Shown one piece after another: positions 1 through 7,498 of a stretch of 64,000 nt of DNA. The DNA is taken from NCBI RefSeq assembly GCF_042643355.1, contig NZ_JBHRSS010000004.1, positions 354,543 to 418,542 on the forward strand, read 5' to 3'. Each line of letters starts with the position of its first letter. Position 1 is the first letter of the stretch. The notes under the pieces are model-generated. The model was not told where the DNA came from, made no database searches, and saw only the letters and a program-made list of their open reading frames with translations. The translations under genes were made by a program, and so were the position numbers. This stretch comes from Salinisphaera aquimarina (GTDB taxonomy: Bacteria > Pseudomonadota > Gammaproteobacteria > Nevskiales > Salinisphaeraceae).

Positions 1-1
1 T

Positions 2-1486
2 GAAACACAGCTCGCGGAACGCCTGCGCGAGCTGATGGCCGCCGCGCCAAACCCGGTCGATATCGACCGCCTGAAACCCGGCCACGGCCTGTTCCTGGCC
101 GACGCCGCCGATCCGGACGCCACCAACTGGCAGGCCGTAGCCGCGTTCGCTGCCCTGCGCCATCGCTTCACCGTCATCTCCGGCGGCCCCGGCACGGGCA
201 AGACCTACACCATCGTGCGCCTGCTGCGCGTACTCATCGAAGCCGCCCGTGCCGAGAGCCGCGAGCCGCCGCTGATCGCCCTCGCCGCGCCCACCGGCAA
301 GGCCGCGGCGCGCATGGTCGAATCGGTGCGCAACGGGCTGGACAACATGGCCGCCGATCCGGCGTTCGACAACGCGATTCTCGACCACGTACCGCAGAAC
401 GCCCGCACCCTGCACCGCCTGCTCGGTCTGGGCGGTGCGACCACCAGACCGCGCTTCAACGCCGACAACCCGTTGCCCTACGACGTGGTGATCGTCGACG
501 AAGCCTCGATGGTGGATCTGCCGATGATGGCCAAGCTGGCCGACGCCATTCGCAACAATGCCCGCCTGATCCTGCTCGGCGACCGCTACCAGCTCGCCTC
601 GGTTGAATCCGGCTCCGTGCTCGCCGAAATCTGCAGCAACGCCGGCGTCAATCGCTTCACCGCCGACCAGCAGGCCGACGCCGGCGCGCTCATCGCCCAG
701 CCGATGGAACCGGCGACGCATGTCCTGGCCGACCACGTCGTCACCCTGCAGACCAGCCGCCGTTTCAACGCCGACAGCACCATCGGCCGCCTCGCCGCCG
801 CGGTGAACGCCGGCGACGTCGCCACCGCCCAGGAACTGTTCACCGCCCGCCACGACGATCTGCATTATCACGACGCTTCCGACGCTGCGGCCATCAGCCG
901 GCTCATGGATCGGCTGGCCGACGACTACGCCGCCCTAGTTGAGGCCACCGACCCTACGCTCGCCCTGGCCGAACTCGGCAAGCAATGCGTGCTGACCGCA
1001 GTACGCAAAGGCACCGCAGGCAGTGAAACCATCAACGCCGGCATCACCGAACGCCTCGCCCGACGCTTCGACTTCAACCCCGCCATGGCCTGGTACCACG
1101 GCCGCCCGGTCATGATTAGACGAAATGACTACCGCACCGGCCTTTATAACGGCGACGTGGGTGTTGCACTATGCAACGAGTCCGGACAGATCCGTGTCTG
1201 GTTCGAGGGGGACAACGGCTTGCGTGCATTTTTGCCCAGCGCACTGCCCGCGCACGACACCGTGTATGCGATGACGATTCACAAAAGTCAGGGCTCGGAG
1301 TTTGATTCCGTCACTCTCGTTTTGCCGGATTATGACGTGCCGGTTTTGACTCGGGAGTTGTTTTATACAGGGTTGACGCGGGGGCGGGCGCGGTTGGATA
1401 TCTATGCCTCGCAGCAAACGCTTCAGCAGACCATTGTCCGGCGGGTGACGCGCATATCTGGACTGGCCACCCGTCTACGGAGTTGA
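2..1486 (+). CDS. recD: Exodeoxyribonuclease V alpha subunit (RecD), 5' end outside the window
   Basis: RecD is the 5'-3' helicase subunit of RecBCD, which processes double-strand breaks and degrades linear DNA in the cytoplasm. The reading frame is open from the window edge, so the N-terminal RecB-binding region is missing. Visible SF1 helicase motifs, in order, are Walker A GGPGTGKT (lysine 56 counted from the first in-window Met at 35), a Walker B-like VDEASMVD, and the C-terminal UvrD-like motif TIHKSQGSEF followed by FYTGLTRGR. The downstream small frame begins 3 nt after the stop. Family assignment is secure; only the length cannot be judged. Confidence 0.95.
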   Translation, partial: ETQLAERLRELMAAAPNPVDIDRLKPGHGLFLADAADPDATNWQAVAAFAALRHRFTVISGGPGTGKTYTIVRLLRVLIEAARAESREPPLIALAAPTGKAAARMVESVRNGLDNMAADPAFDNAILDHVPQNARTLHRLLGLGGATTRPRFNADNPLPYDVVIVDEASMVDLPMMAKLADAIRNNARLILLGDRYQLASVESGSVLAEICSNAGVNRFTADQQADAGALIAQPMEPATHVLADHVVTLQTSRRFNADSTIGRLAAAVNAGDVATAQELFTARHDDLHYHDASDAAAISRLMDRLADDYAALVEATDPTLALAELGKQCVLTAVRKGTAGSETINAGITERLARRFDFNPAMAWYHGRPVMIRRNDYRTGLYNGDVGVALCNESGQIRVWFEGDNGLRAFLPSALPAHDTVYAMTIHKSQGSEFDSVTLVLPDYDVPVLTRELFYTGLTRGRARLDIYASQQTLQQTIVRRVTRISGLATRLRS

Positions 1487-1489
1487 GGA

Positions 1490-1630
1490 ATGAACACCGC
1501 ATTTGAAAGCATCAAAGCCGGATTGCTGCAAGCGATCGCCCATCAGCAGAAGAAGTCGCAAGACGTCATCGTGCATGGGCCGGCGCGACCGTTCGCCAAA
1601 ACCACGGATACCGACGCGCCGCGTAAGTGA
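1490..1630 (+). pseudogene. Truncated HTH-antitoxin-like small ORF
   Basis: A 46-codon frame starts 3 nt after the recD stop. Its first residues (MNTAFESIKAGLLQAIAH) look like the N-terminus of HigA/XRE-type antitoxin regulators, which usually start with a similar FxSIxxGLxEAIxH stretch and continue into a helix-turn-helix. Here the frame ends before any HTH. It may be a decayed antitoxin or a chance frame that happens to be coupled to recD. No partner toxin is adjacent in the usual orientation. Confidence 0.35.
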
Positions 1631-1678
1631 TGATTCGAAGCGACCGTTCGCACCGTGCTATAAGTATTCACAGGTATT

Positions 1679-1692
1679 ACCTATCAATAGGT
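1679..1692. promoter_or_regulatory. Palindromic operator before the RHH/ParE module
   Basis: ACCTAT-CA-ATAGGT is a perfect 6-bp inverted repeat with a 2-bp spacer, ending 5 nt before the antitoxin ATG. Ribbon-helix-helix antitoxins normally bind such palindromes at their own promoter. Its right arm also supplies the only purine-rich (AGGT) Shine-Dalgarno-like bases, so binding could block translation initiation as well. The role is inferred from position and symmetry. Confidence 0.55.
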
Positions 1693-1697
1693 CTGCT

Positions 1698-1970
1698 ATG
1701 GCCACATCAATCAAAATAGACGACGCGCTGAAAAACCGGGTACGGCAATTGGCCGAAAGCCGCCGCAGGTCATCCCACTGGATCATGCGCGAAGCCATCG
1801 AACAGTACGTCGAGCGCGAGGAAAAGCGCGAAGCGTTCAAACAAGAAGCTTTGCACGCCTGGACGACATACCAGGAAACGGGTCGGCATCTGACAGGCCA
1901 GGAGACCAGCGATTGGCTGACGACCTGGGGTAGCGATGACGAAAGGCCCGCGCCCGAGTGCCACGATTAA
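1698..1970 (+). CDS. Ribbon-helix-helix antitoxin (CopG/ParD type)
   Basis: This 90-residue protein has an N-terminal RHH DNA-binding fold: a short strand (ATSIKID), then helices spanning DDALKNRVRQLAESRRRSSHW and the WIMREAIEQYVEREEKRE stretch. A charged C-terminal tail would wrap the toxin. The frame stays open further upstream, but the ATG at 1698 gives the standard RHH N-terminus and follows the operator-like palindrome, so it was chosen. The toxin GTG overlaps the last 13 nt, as expected for a co-translated type II module. It should neutralise the ParE-type partner and repress the operon. Confidence 0.85.
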   Translation: MATSIKIDDALKNRVRQLAESRRRSSHWIMREAIEQYVEREEKREAFKQEALHAWTTYQETGRHLTGQETSDWLTTWGSDDERPAPECHD

Positions 1971-2251
1971 TTGTTACCGAGAACGCGGTACAGGGTTTGA
2001 CGCGGTGTCGTCGGTTTCTCGAGGGGAAGGCGCCCGAGGCCGCACAACGGGCCGCTGAGGCGATTATTGGGCAGTTCGTTCGGCTAGAGACTGCGCCGGA
2101 TATCGGGCGCCCTATGTTTGATGCGCCGGAGTTGCGGGAGCTGGTTATTAGTTTTGGCGATTCTGGGTATATGGCGCTATATCGCTATGAACCGAGATAC
2201 GATGCTGTTTATGTGCTGGCGTTTCGGCATCAGAGGGAGGTTGGGTTTTGA
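1958..2251 (+). CDS. RelE/ParE-family toxin
   Basis: A 97-residue ParE/RelE-fold protein. Family hallmarks are the early PRLIVTENA strand, an RRFLEGKAPEAAQRA helix, the LETAPDIGRPMFD loop, and the C-terminal strands ALYRYEPRYDAVYVLAFRHQ. ParE members poison DNA gyrase and RelE members cleave mRNA; sequence alone favours ParE but does not prove the target. The start is GTG inside the 3' end of the antitoxin gene. No frameshift or internal stop is visible, so this is the only toxin-antitoxin locus in the left third of the window that looks fully intact. Confidence 0.85.
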   Translation: MPRLIVTENAVQGLTRCRRFLEGKAPEAAQRAAEAIIGQFVRLETAPDIGRPMFDAPELRELVISFGDSGYMALYRYEPRYDAVYVLAFRHQREVGF

Positions 2252-2309
2252 CTTGGGGCCACGGACACAGCTGGTGCCGCGTTTAGAACTTATTGCGCTG
2301 GGGACCGCG

Positions 2310-2332
2310 CAAAACGCAAGACCTGACCCCAA
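2310..2332 (-). repeat. Dispersed GGGGTCAGGTCTTGC repeat, copy 1
   Basis: The minus strand reads TTGGGGTCAGGTCTTGCGTT and then TTG. It matches copies near 5370, 6178 and 7318 and shares TTGGGGTCAG, inverted, with 5156-5165. It lies between the ParE-type toxin and the ATPase cassette. It resembles short extragenic palindromic-type repeats moved by single-strand transposases, but no such transposase is in the window. Confidence 0.55.
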
Positions 2333-2378
2333 TTTGCCGAAGTAATTTCCATGAACCAAAGTCGAAATATTTAACTAC

Positions 2379-3986
2379 ATGCTAAAAAGTGTTCGAATAC
2401 GTGGGCTTCGATCGTTGGCCGATACGGGCGCCATCCCATTAACCAACCTAAACTTGTTGGTAGGGAGAAATAGCTCCGGAAAAAGCACATTTGCGCGAGT
2501 TTTTGCTCTACTCCGGCAAAGTATGGAGGCGAATACAAAGGGCCCTATATTATGGTACGGGCCATTAGTCGATTTCGGCTCTTTCGACGAAGCTGTTACG
2601 CGCGATCTCCCAGATCGGGAAATCGAGTTCATATTCAATATTTCATATCCTCTCACGGCACGGCGCGCGACAAACTTTGGTCGACGCTGGATCTCGTCCT
2701 TCGACGATTTAGGATCGGAAAGCGTCGGCGATACCAACGCGAAGCTATCCATTCTACTCGGGGCTACTGCAAACTCCAAAGAGACTTACCTAAAGACGTT
2801 TACTCTCGATATTTATGACGTAAAAACAACAATCGAATTAAACCCGACGGGAGAGGTTACTTCGATAAAGGTCGGAGACTATGAGGTCGCAGCCGACGAT
2901 AGCTTTCGAATACTCAGCCAATCCGGCACGTTCTTACCACGAATCCGTTACTACCAGCGCCGAGTGTCTAAGGTTGAAGGGAAAGAACTCACTCGATGGC
3001 TAGAAACCCGTAACAGTTACGCTCGGAGAGATTTGGACCGGCAAATTAGCCAACACGTACATGGAAATACAACACGTAATAGCCGGCTACGTATTGCACG
3101 AAATCTACCTCTGACGGACATTGGGACGTTTACACAGAGGCTAGTTTCTGTCCCAGCTGCACCTCAAAGCTGGCGGTCATCACTTAAAAATGCGACGCCG
3201 CGCTCTTCGCGTGCCATTAAGCTTCAACATCGTGTTTTCGCGACTAGAATCGACGGTATTATCAATGAATTAGATAGCTTCCTCTCTAGCTATTTTAAAA
3301 GCGTTCGTTATATCGAGCCATTACGGGCAGTTGCCGAACGATACTACAGAAAACAAGAACTAGCCGTAGATGAGATCGATTCAAAAGGATCGAACGTAGC
3401 TATGTATTTAAATAGCCTCACAAAGGGCGAAACGCGCAGTTTCATTTCTTGGATGAAAAGCATATTCGGTGGTTACGTATCAGCAGTTTCACGCTCAGGC
3501 CATATCACGTTGCAGTATACCGATAGCCAGTCGGAACAAAGTTTCAACATTGCCGACGTCGGATTTGGCCTCTCTCAGGTACTTCCCCTGGCAGTCCAAA
3601 TCTGGAGCTCCGCATACCGGCCAAACGTTACTCCAGGAGTGCGCCGTTTACTAAGAAAGAACGACACGAGTGTTCTAGTTATTGAGCAGCCAGAGCTTCA
3701 CTTACATCCGGATTTCCAGGCGCGCGTCGCAAACATGATCTCCTCTGCTATCCAGGTCGCCAAGGAGCGTGATAATCCGCTTTCAATTGTTATTGAAACG
3801 CATAGCCCCTGGCTAATTAATCGGATCGGGGAGCTTATAAGCAGTCAAAAGCTTAACGAAAAGGATGTTTGCCTTCATCTCTTCGAAGGCAACTCGCAGA
3901 ACAGTCTGTCCTCGGTTCGAAAAGTGATGTTTGATAACAATGGCATATTAAAGGATTGGCCGTTCGGTTTTTTCGACCCGATATAG
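2379..3986 (+). CDS. SMC/OLD-like AAA ATPase of a putative two-gene defence cassette
   Basis: A 535-residue ABC-type AAA ATPase. Walker A is GRNSSGKST (K35), followed by the family stretch GPILWYGPLVDFGSFDEA. The C-terminal half carries ADVGFGLSQVLPLA, a Walker B-like IEQPELHLHP (E436) and an H-loop IETHSPWLINR (H475), ending in WPFGFFDPI. Proteins of this build sense or clamp DNA and drive a partner nuclease in systems such as PARIS, AbiL, Septu and OLD. No nuclease domain is evident in this chain. The next gene starts 3 nt after the stop. Base composition is visibly lower in GC than in neighbouring genes, which suggests transfer. Start choice: the ATG at 2379 gives the standard LKSVRIRGLRS N-terminus, although no good ribosome site is visible. 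Confidence 0.8.
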   Translation: MLKSVRIRGLRSLADTGAIPLTNLNLLVGRNSSGKSTFARVFALLRQSMEANTKGPILWYGPLVDFGSFDEAVTRDLPDREIEFIFNISYPLTARRATNFGRRWISSFDDLGSESVGDTNAKLSILLGATANSKETYLKTFTLDIYDVKTTIELNPTGEVTSIKVGDYEVAADDSFRILSQSGTFLPRIRYYQRRVSKVEGKELTRWLETRNSYARRDLDRQISQHVHGNTTRNSRLRIARNLPLTDIGTFTQRLVSVPAAPQSWRSSLKNATPRSSRAIKLQHRVFATRIDGIINELDSFLSSYFKSVRYIEPLRAVAERYYRKQELAVDEIDSKGSNVAMYLNSLTKGETRSFISWMKSIFGGYVSAVSRSGHITLQYTDSQSEQSFNIADVGFGLSQVLPLAVQIWSSAYRPNVTPGVRRLLRKNDTSVLVIEQPELHLHPDFQARVANMISSAIQVAKERDNPLSIVIETHSPWLINRIGELISSQKLNEKDVCLHLFEGNSQNSLSSVRKVMFDNNGILKDWPFGFFDPI

Positions 3987-3989
3987 CAA

Positions 3990-5096
3990 ATGCTTATAAA
4001 GCTCGAATTGAACAATATAGATGAATTGACCGATGAAGAGACCGCCGGCGTCGAAAATTTATTTCTATCGTGCGCTGAGGGCACCCATGTTGCTATTGCT
4101 GATCGCAACACGTTAAAAGCGCTATTGAACTTTACTCACTTAAGCTCGCGGGCGCTGGGCAGCATTCGCAATATGCTCTCGAAGTTTTCATTTATTGCGA
4201 ACCTTGAGAAGGAGATTTCATTCTACGTTCAAATTAGCTCGGATACGGCGGACCCAGAATTTACCGAGGATTTGTGGAAGCTACCGTTAAGTTGGTTCTC
4301 AGACTCACAGCTTTGTACTAGAACTATATTGCTTGCCGAAAATTTGAACGATGCCTTTTTCTATGCATTCTCCTCACCTGTTCTGTCTAGGCACGCCGAT
4401 CTTCTTAAGGAGTTAACCGTAAATTACGAGCTCGTAAACGGTGGCGGAGATACGACAGCGGATGTGTTAGCGCACGTGGCTGATGAGAAGCGTTTTACGA
4501 TATGCGTCACTGATAGTGATCAATACAGTCCTGGCGCTAGCGAAAAGCGGACGGCGCGCAGATGTCGCGCCGTTATACGCGCTTGTCGCTGGCCCTGCGA
4601 CTTAGCAGTGATTAACGCCAGAACTGTTGAAAACCTAATACCGCCAGCGATGGTTCGCGCCAGCACAAATAGCCCACACGCGCACAGGGCTGCTAATGAC
4701 GTCGAATACCTGCTCGCAAACGACTTATTGCCGGTCGCGAGATTCTCCGACCTCAAATCGGGTCTCCATCTCTCGAAAATTTTTTCCTACACAGACCAAA
4801 ACGCAATTGCCGACTGGAAGCTGTTAGGCGAACGCTTAGTAGGGCATGGCCAGCTCGATGAACGCTGCATTGAACAATGGAGTTGTCAACACGATCGCCA
4901 TAACTGCGATCAAAATTGCTGCAGAATAGTTGCTGGGTACGGCGTTCGAACCTTATCGAATCTTGTCGCTTGGCTGAAGGCCGAGCCATCGGCCGGTATC
5001 GTTCCGCTGCTAGAGGTGCCGACCGAATCTCCGCTCAGAACAGTTGCGGACCGAGTCGTCGAATTATGTCTCGCGATGAAGATTCAACGAGTTTGA
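3990..5096 (+). CDS. Divergent TOPRIM-like putative effector with Cys/His-rich segment
   Basis: This 368-residue protein is translationally coupled to the ATPase before it. No family is recognised with certainty. The centre looks TOPRIM-like (the DUF4435/OLD nuclease type): a hydrophobic strand ending ILLAENLNDAFFY, with E117 in the place of the TOPRIM glutamate, then FTICVTDSDQY with D175-x-D177 in the place of the DxD metal site. About 110 residues precede this core. A Cys/His-rich stretch follows (C293, C299, H301, H304, C306, C310, C311) and could bind zinc. By analogy with PARIS AriB the predicted role is a nuclease triggered by the ATPase. That role is inference; the motif positions are direct observation. 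Confidence 0.6.
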   Translation: MLIKLELNNIDELTDEETAGVENLFLSCAEGTHVAIADRNTLKALLNFTHLSSRALGSIRNMLSKFSFIANLEKEISFYVQISSDTADPEFTEDLWKLPLSWFSDSQLCTRTILLAENLNDAFFYAFSSPVLSRHADLLKELTVNYELVNGGGDTTADVLAHVADEKRFTICVTDSDQYSPGASEKRTARRCRAVIRACRWPCDLAVINARTVENLIPPAMVRASTNSPHAHRAANDVEYLLANDLLPVARFSDLKSGLHLSKIFSYTDQNAIADWKLLGERLVGHGQLDERCIEQWSCQHDRHNCDQNCCRIVAGYGVRTLSNLVAWLKAEPSAGIVPLLEVPTESPLRTVADRVVELCLAMKIQRV

Positions 5097-5155
5097 TGTC
5101 GCCCTAGGGGGTTGCGCGGCATTTAAGTGCGTGTTTGGGTCATTGCGCACAGGAG

Positions 5156-5165
5156 TTGGGGTCAG
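5156..5165 (+). repeat. Inverted partial copy of the dispersed repeat flanking the cassette
   Basis: TTGGGGTCAG lies 60 nt after the second cassette gene, in inverted orientation relative to CTGACCCCAA at 2323-2332 ahead of the first gene. The ATPase/TOPRIM pair is therefore bracketed by inverted 10-bp cores. The match stops after 10 bp, so chance is not excluded. Confidence 0.4.
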
Positions 5166-5356
5166 ATACCCTCTTGGATTTCAAGCCGCGCCATCGGGAT
5201 ATCAGCTTGGAACGGCTGTCCTGATTTGATCACGCCATAGATCAGATGCACGAGCTTTCGCATGCTCGCGCCGACGATCGCCTTGGGTGCCAGACCTTTC
5301 TTTTCCAGCCGCTTTGCCATCGCGATGATCACCGGATTGTGGCGTTTCGCCACCAT
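5162..5356 (-). mobile_element. IS110-family transposase, C-terminal remnant
   Basis: The 64 codons encode MVAKRHNPVIIAMAKRLEKK followed by GLAPKAIVGASMRKLVHLIYGVI, the signature end of IS110 (Transposase_20) proteins. The DEDD and most of the serine-containing transposase region are absent, so it cannot transpose. The coding similarity stops where copy 2 of the dispersed repeat begins. It marks a past insertion and rearrangement immediately beside the ATPase cassette. Confidence 0.75.
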
Positions 5357-5369
5357 GCCAGTGGAGCTC

Positions 5370-5388
5370 GGGGTCAGGTCTTGCATTG
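5370..5388 (+). repeat. Dispersed GGGGTCAGGTCTTGCATT repeat, copy 2
   Basis: GGGGTCAGGTCTTGCATTG sits at the broken edge of the IS110 remnant. It has the same core as the copies at 2310, 6178 and 7318. Confidence 0.55.
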
Positions 5389-5471
5389 CCACATTCTGGC
5401 CACCGCGGCCCGAGCCCAAACCCGCGCCAGCCCGCATGAGAGACAAAGCCTGAGCGGTCCCAACTCTCAGC

Positions 5472-5816
5472 TCAATCCAACTCGCAGAGCAGTTTCGAAG
5501 CGTCTTCTTCCAGCTGCGGCAGCTTATCGGTCACCGCATTCCAGACGAGGCTATCGTCCAGTTCCGCATAGCTGTGTATTCAGAATATTGCGGAAACCGA
5601 TGATATTCCGGAAATTGCGAACGCGCGCTTGTGTGGCGGGATCAAGTTTGCCGAGTTGGTTCAGTGCCTCGCCGATAATCTCGAATTGCCGCTCCACCGC
5701 AGAGCGAAGCATCAGGTCGGACGCATAATCGTCGTAGGTCCTTCCGTCACTGAACCGACGAATCCCCGTGCCGCCTGCAACATACCGTGCAGATACATGG
5801 CTACACTACGCGCCAT
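5472..5816 (-). pseudogene. HEPN-domain toxin (HepT/DUF86 type), frameshifted
   Basis: Three frames must be joined to read a HepT-like protein. It starts MARSVAMYLHGMLQAA (5816-5771), continues in another frame as FSDGRTYDDYASDLMLRS and AVERQFEIIGEALNQLGKL, and after a second shift near 5580 ends HSYAELDDSLVWNAV with a stop at 5472. The second shift falls within the RNIL-HSY stretch, which is the conserved R-x4-H-x-Y ribonuclease motif of HEPN toxins. No intact product is therefore expected. The start overlaps the 3' end of the MNT gene, as in functional MNT/HEPN operons. Confidence 0.75.
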
Positions 5817-6096
5817 AAACGGGCCGCCGTGTCTCGTTCACGCTTTTCATGAAGTATGGGTTTTTGATCGCTCGCACGCTGACCAGGTCGATATGGCGGC
5901 CAAACAACGCGGTCAACTCATCAAGCAGCCCGAAATAGTCGTTGAACTTGCCGTCAGGCCCCGGATTCTGGAACTCCACCAAAAAATCCAGATCACTAGT
6001 CTCCGGGTCGAACTCGCCGGTGGCGGCGGAGCCGAACAACTCCAGGCGCGCCAGCGCCGCCAGTTCCTCCGCATGTTCGTCGACAATACCGGTCAT
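5806..6096 (-). CDS. MNT-type minimal nucleotidyltransferase antitoxin
   Basis: This 96-residue nucleotidyltransferase has the polymerase-beta-like core LFGSAATGEFDPETSDLD: GS, then DxD (SDLDFLVEF). In HepT/MntA modules this enzyme AMPylates and so silences the HEPN ribonuclease. The ATG at 6096 was chosen because it gives the usual N-terminal helix; an in-frame start at 6135 would add 13 residues. The helix before the core is a few residues shorter than usual in the family. The partner HEPN gene is frameshifted, so this antitoxin probably persists without a target. Confidence 0.75.
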   Translation of the reverse strand: MTGIVDEHAEELAALARLELFGSAATGEFDPETSDLDFLVEFQNPGPDGKFNDYFGLLDELTALFGRHIDLVSVRAIKNPYFMKSVNETRRPVYGA

Positions 6097-6177
6097 GATT
6101 GAAGGGTAAGCCAATTCACACCACCGGGCAGTCATCGCGCAACGCGCGAGCGAGGGCCAGGTCTTGAGAGGAATTTA

Positions 6178-6198
6178 GGATCAGGACTTGCATTTTGC
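6178..6198 (+). repeat. Dispersed repeat, copy 3
   Basis: GGATCAGGACTTGCATTTTG (then C) differs at one position from the copy at 7318-7338. A weaker half-copy, GCCAGGTCTTGAG, lies just upstream at 6156. The element lies between the MNT gene and the esterase gene. Confidence 0.5.
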
Positions 6199-6345
6199 AC
6201 ACGATTCGCGGGACTCGTGTTCCAGGCGCAACACGGTGCCATGAACACAGCTCGGAATTCCGGAGATAGAGCTCGCGGTGTGCACCAGCCCATACAATCG
6301 TGCTATCAAGCCCGCTGAACTCAGCTTGCTTTACAAGGATTGCTC

Positions 6346-7296
6346 ATGTCGCTAACCACCGAAGTCGCTGGCGTTGTCGCCAGGATGCGCGAAGCCGACA
6401 TTGCGTTCGCCGATCTCGGCCTGGCCGATGCGCGCCAGTTCTATATCGACACCCTGGCCAAGAGTGGCGGCGAGCCGGTGCCGATGGGCCAGACCGTTGA
6501 GCACGAGCTGACGCTCGACGGCCGCAATCTGGGTGCGCGGCGCTATCGCCCGGACGGGCTGGCCGAAGGTGCGGCGCCCACGTTGGTCTATTTTCACGGC
6601 GGCGGCTGGGTCCTAGGTGATCTGGAATCGCACGATCGCGTGTGTCGACAATTGGCCCGGCGCGCAGGCTGTCAGCTTGTCGCGGTGGATTATCGCCTGG
6701 CTCCGGAGCATTGTTTGCCGGCTTCTTCCGACGACGCGATCGCGGCCTATGGCTATCTCGTCGAACACGCGGCCGAGTTCGATATCGATGTACATCGGCT
6801 CGCAGTGGGCGGCGACAGCGCGGGCGGTCATCTGTCGGCTGTGGTCGCGCTTGCGGCGCGCGACGCCGGCTGGCCCCTGGCCTTGCAGGTGTTGATTTAC
6901 CCGGCCACCGACTTGCGCGAGGCCGCCCGCAGCTATCCGTCGAAGGGTCGCAACGCGAACGTTCCGCCGCTCACTGCCGAACTCATGGCCTGGTTCGGCC
7001 AGCGCAGCGTGGATGCCAATACCGACCCGCTCGACTGGCGGGTGTCGCCGATTCTGGCGGACACACTGGAAAGCACGGCGCCGGCGCTCGTTATCACGGC
7101 CGGGGCCGATGTGCTCATGGATGAAGGCGTGCTCTATGCTGCCCGCTTGGCCGATGACGGCGTCGACGTCGATCATGCCCACTACCCGGGCGTGATTCAC
7201 GGCTTTATCGAGATGCAGGCCTGGCTGGCGGCGACCAGCGACCTCATGGATCGGATCGCGGCCGCGGTGCGTGCGCATCTCGCCATTACCGGCTAA
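6346..7296 (+). CDS. Alpha/beta-hydrolase esterase of the HSL family (family IV)
   Basis: This 316-residue cytoplasmic esterase should hydrolyse short-to-medium acyl esters. Family IV landmarks are present: oxyanion motif HGGG (84-87), nucleophile in GDSAG (S158), and the acid and base in GADVLMD (D255) and GVIHGF (H285). No signal peptide is seen. The ATG at 6346 follows a CAAGGA ribosome site by about 6 nt, which decides against the upstream TTG at 6340. It stands alone between copies 3 and 4 of the dispersed repeat, so it may have travelled with this accessory stretch. Confidence 0.9.
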   Translation: MSLTTEVAGVVARMREADIAFADLGLADARQFYIDTLAKSGGEPVPMGQTVEHELTLDGRNLGARRYRPDGLAEGAAPTLVYFHGGGWVLGDLESHDRVCRQLARRAGCQLVAVDYRLAPEHCLPASSDDAIAAYGYLVEHAAEFDIDVHRLAVGGDSAGGHLSAVVALAARDAGWPLALQVLIYPATDLREAARSYPSKGRNANVPPLTAELMAWFGQRSVDANTDPLDWRVSPILADTLESTAPALVITAGADVLMDEGVLYAARLADDGVDVDHAHYPGVIHGFIEMQAWLAATSDLMDRIAAAVRAHLAITG

Positions 7297-7317
7297 AGCG
7301 CTTCCTCGCGCGAGCGC

Positions 7318-7338
7318 GGATCAGGTCTTGCATTTTGC
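7318..7338 (+). repeat. Dispersed repeat, copy 4
   Basis: GGATCAGGTCTTGCATTTTG (then C) lies 22 nt after the esterase stop. It is the best match to the family consensus. A degenerate trace, GCATCAGGTCTGCTTTTTT, follows near 7427. Confidence 0.55.
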
Positions 7339-7498
7339 TTTTATGCGAGACCGAGCGACAGGTACTCTCAAATAACGATAAGAAGCCCCCATATGCTCGC
7401 GTCCCAACTGGCGTCGGCGGCGCAGCATCAGGTCTGCTTTTTTCTCGAGAAGCAACACTTGGCCCGGAACAGCTACCGACGGTGCTCGAATCGAGCTG

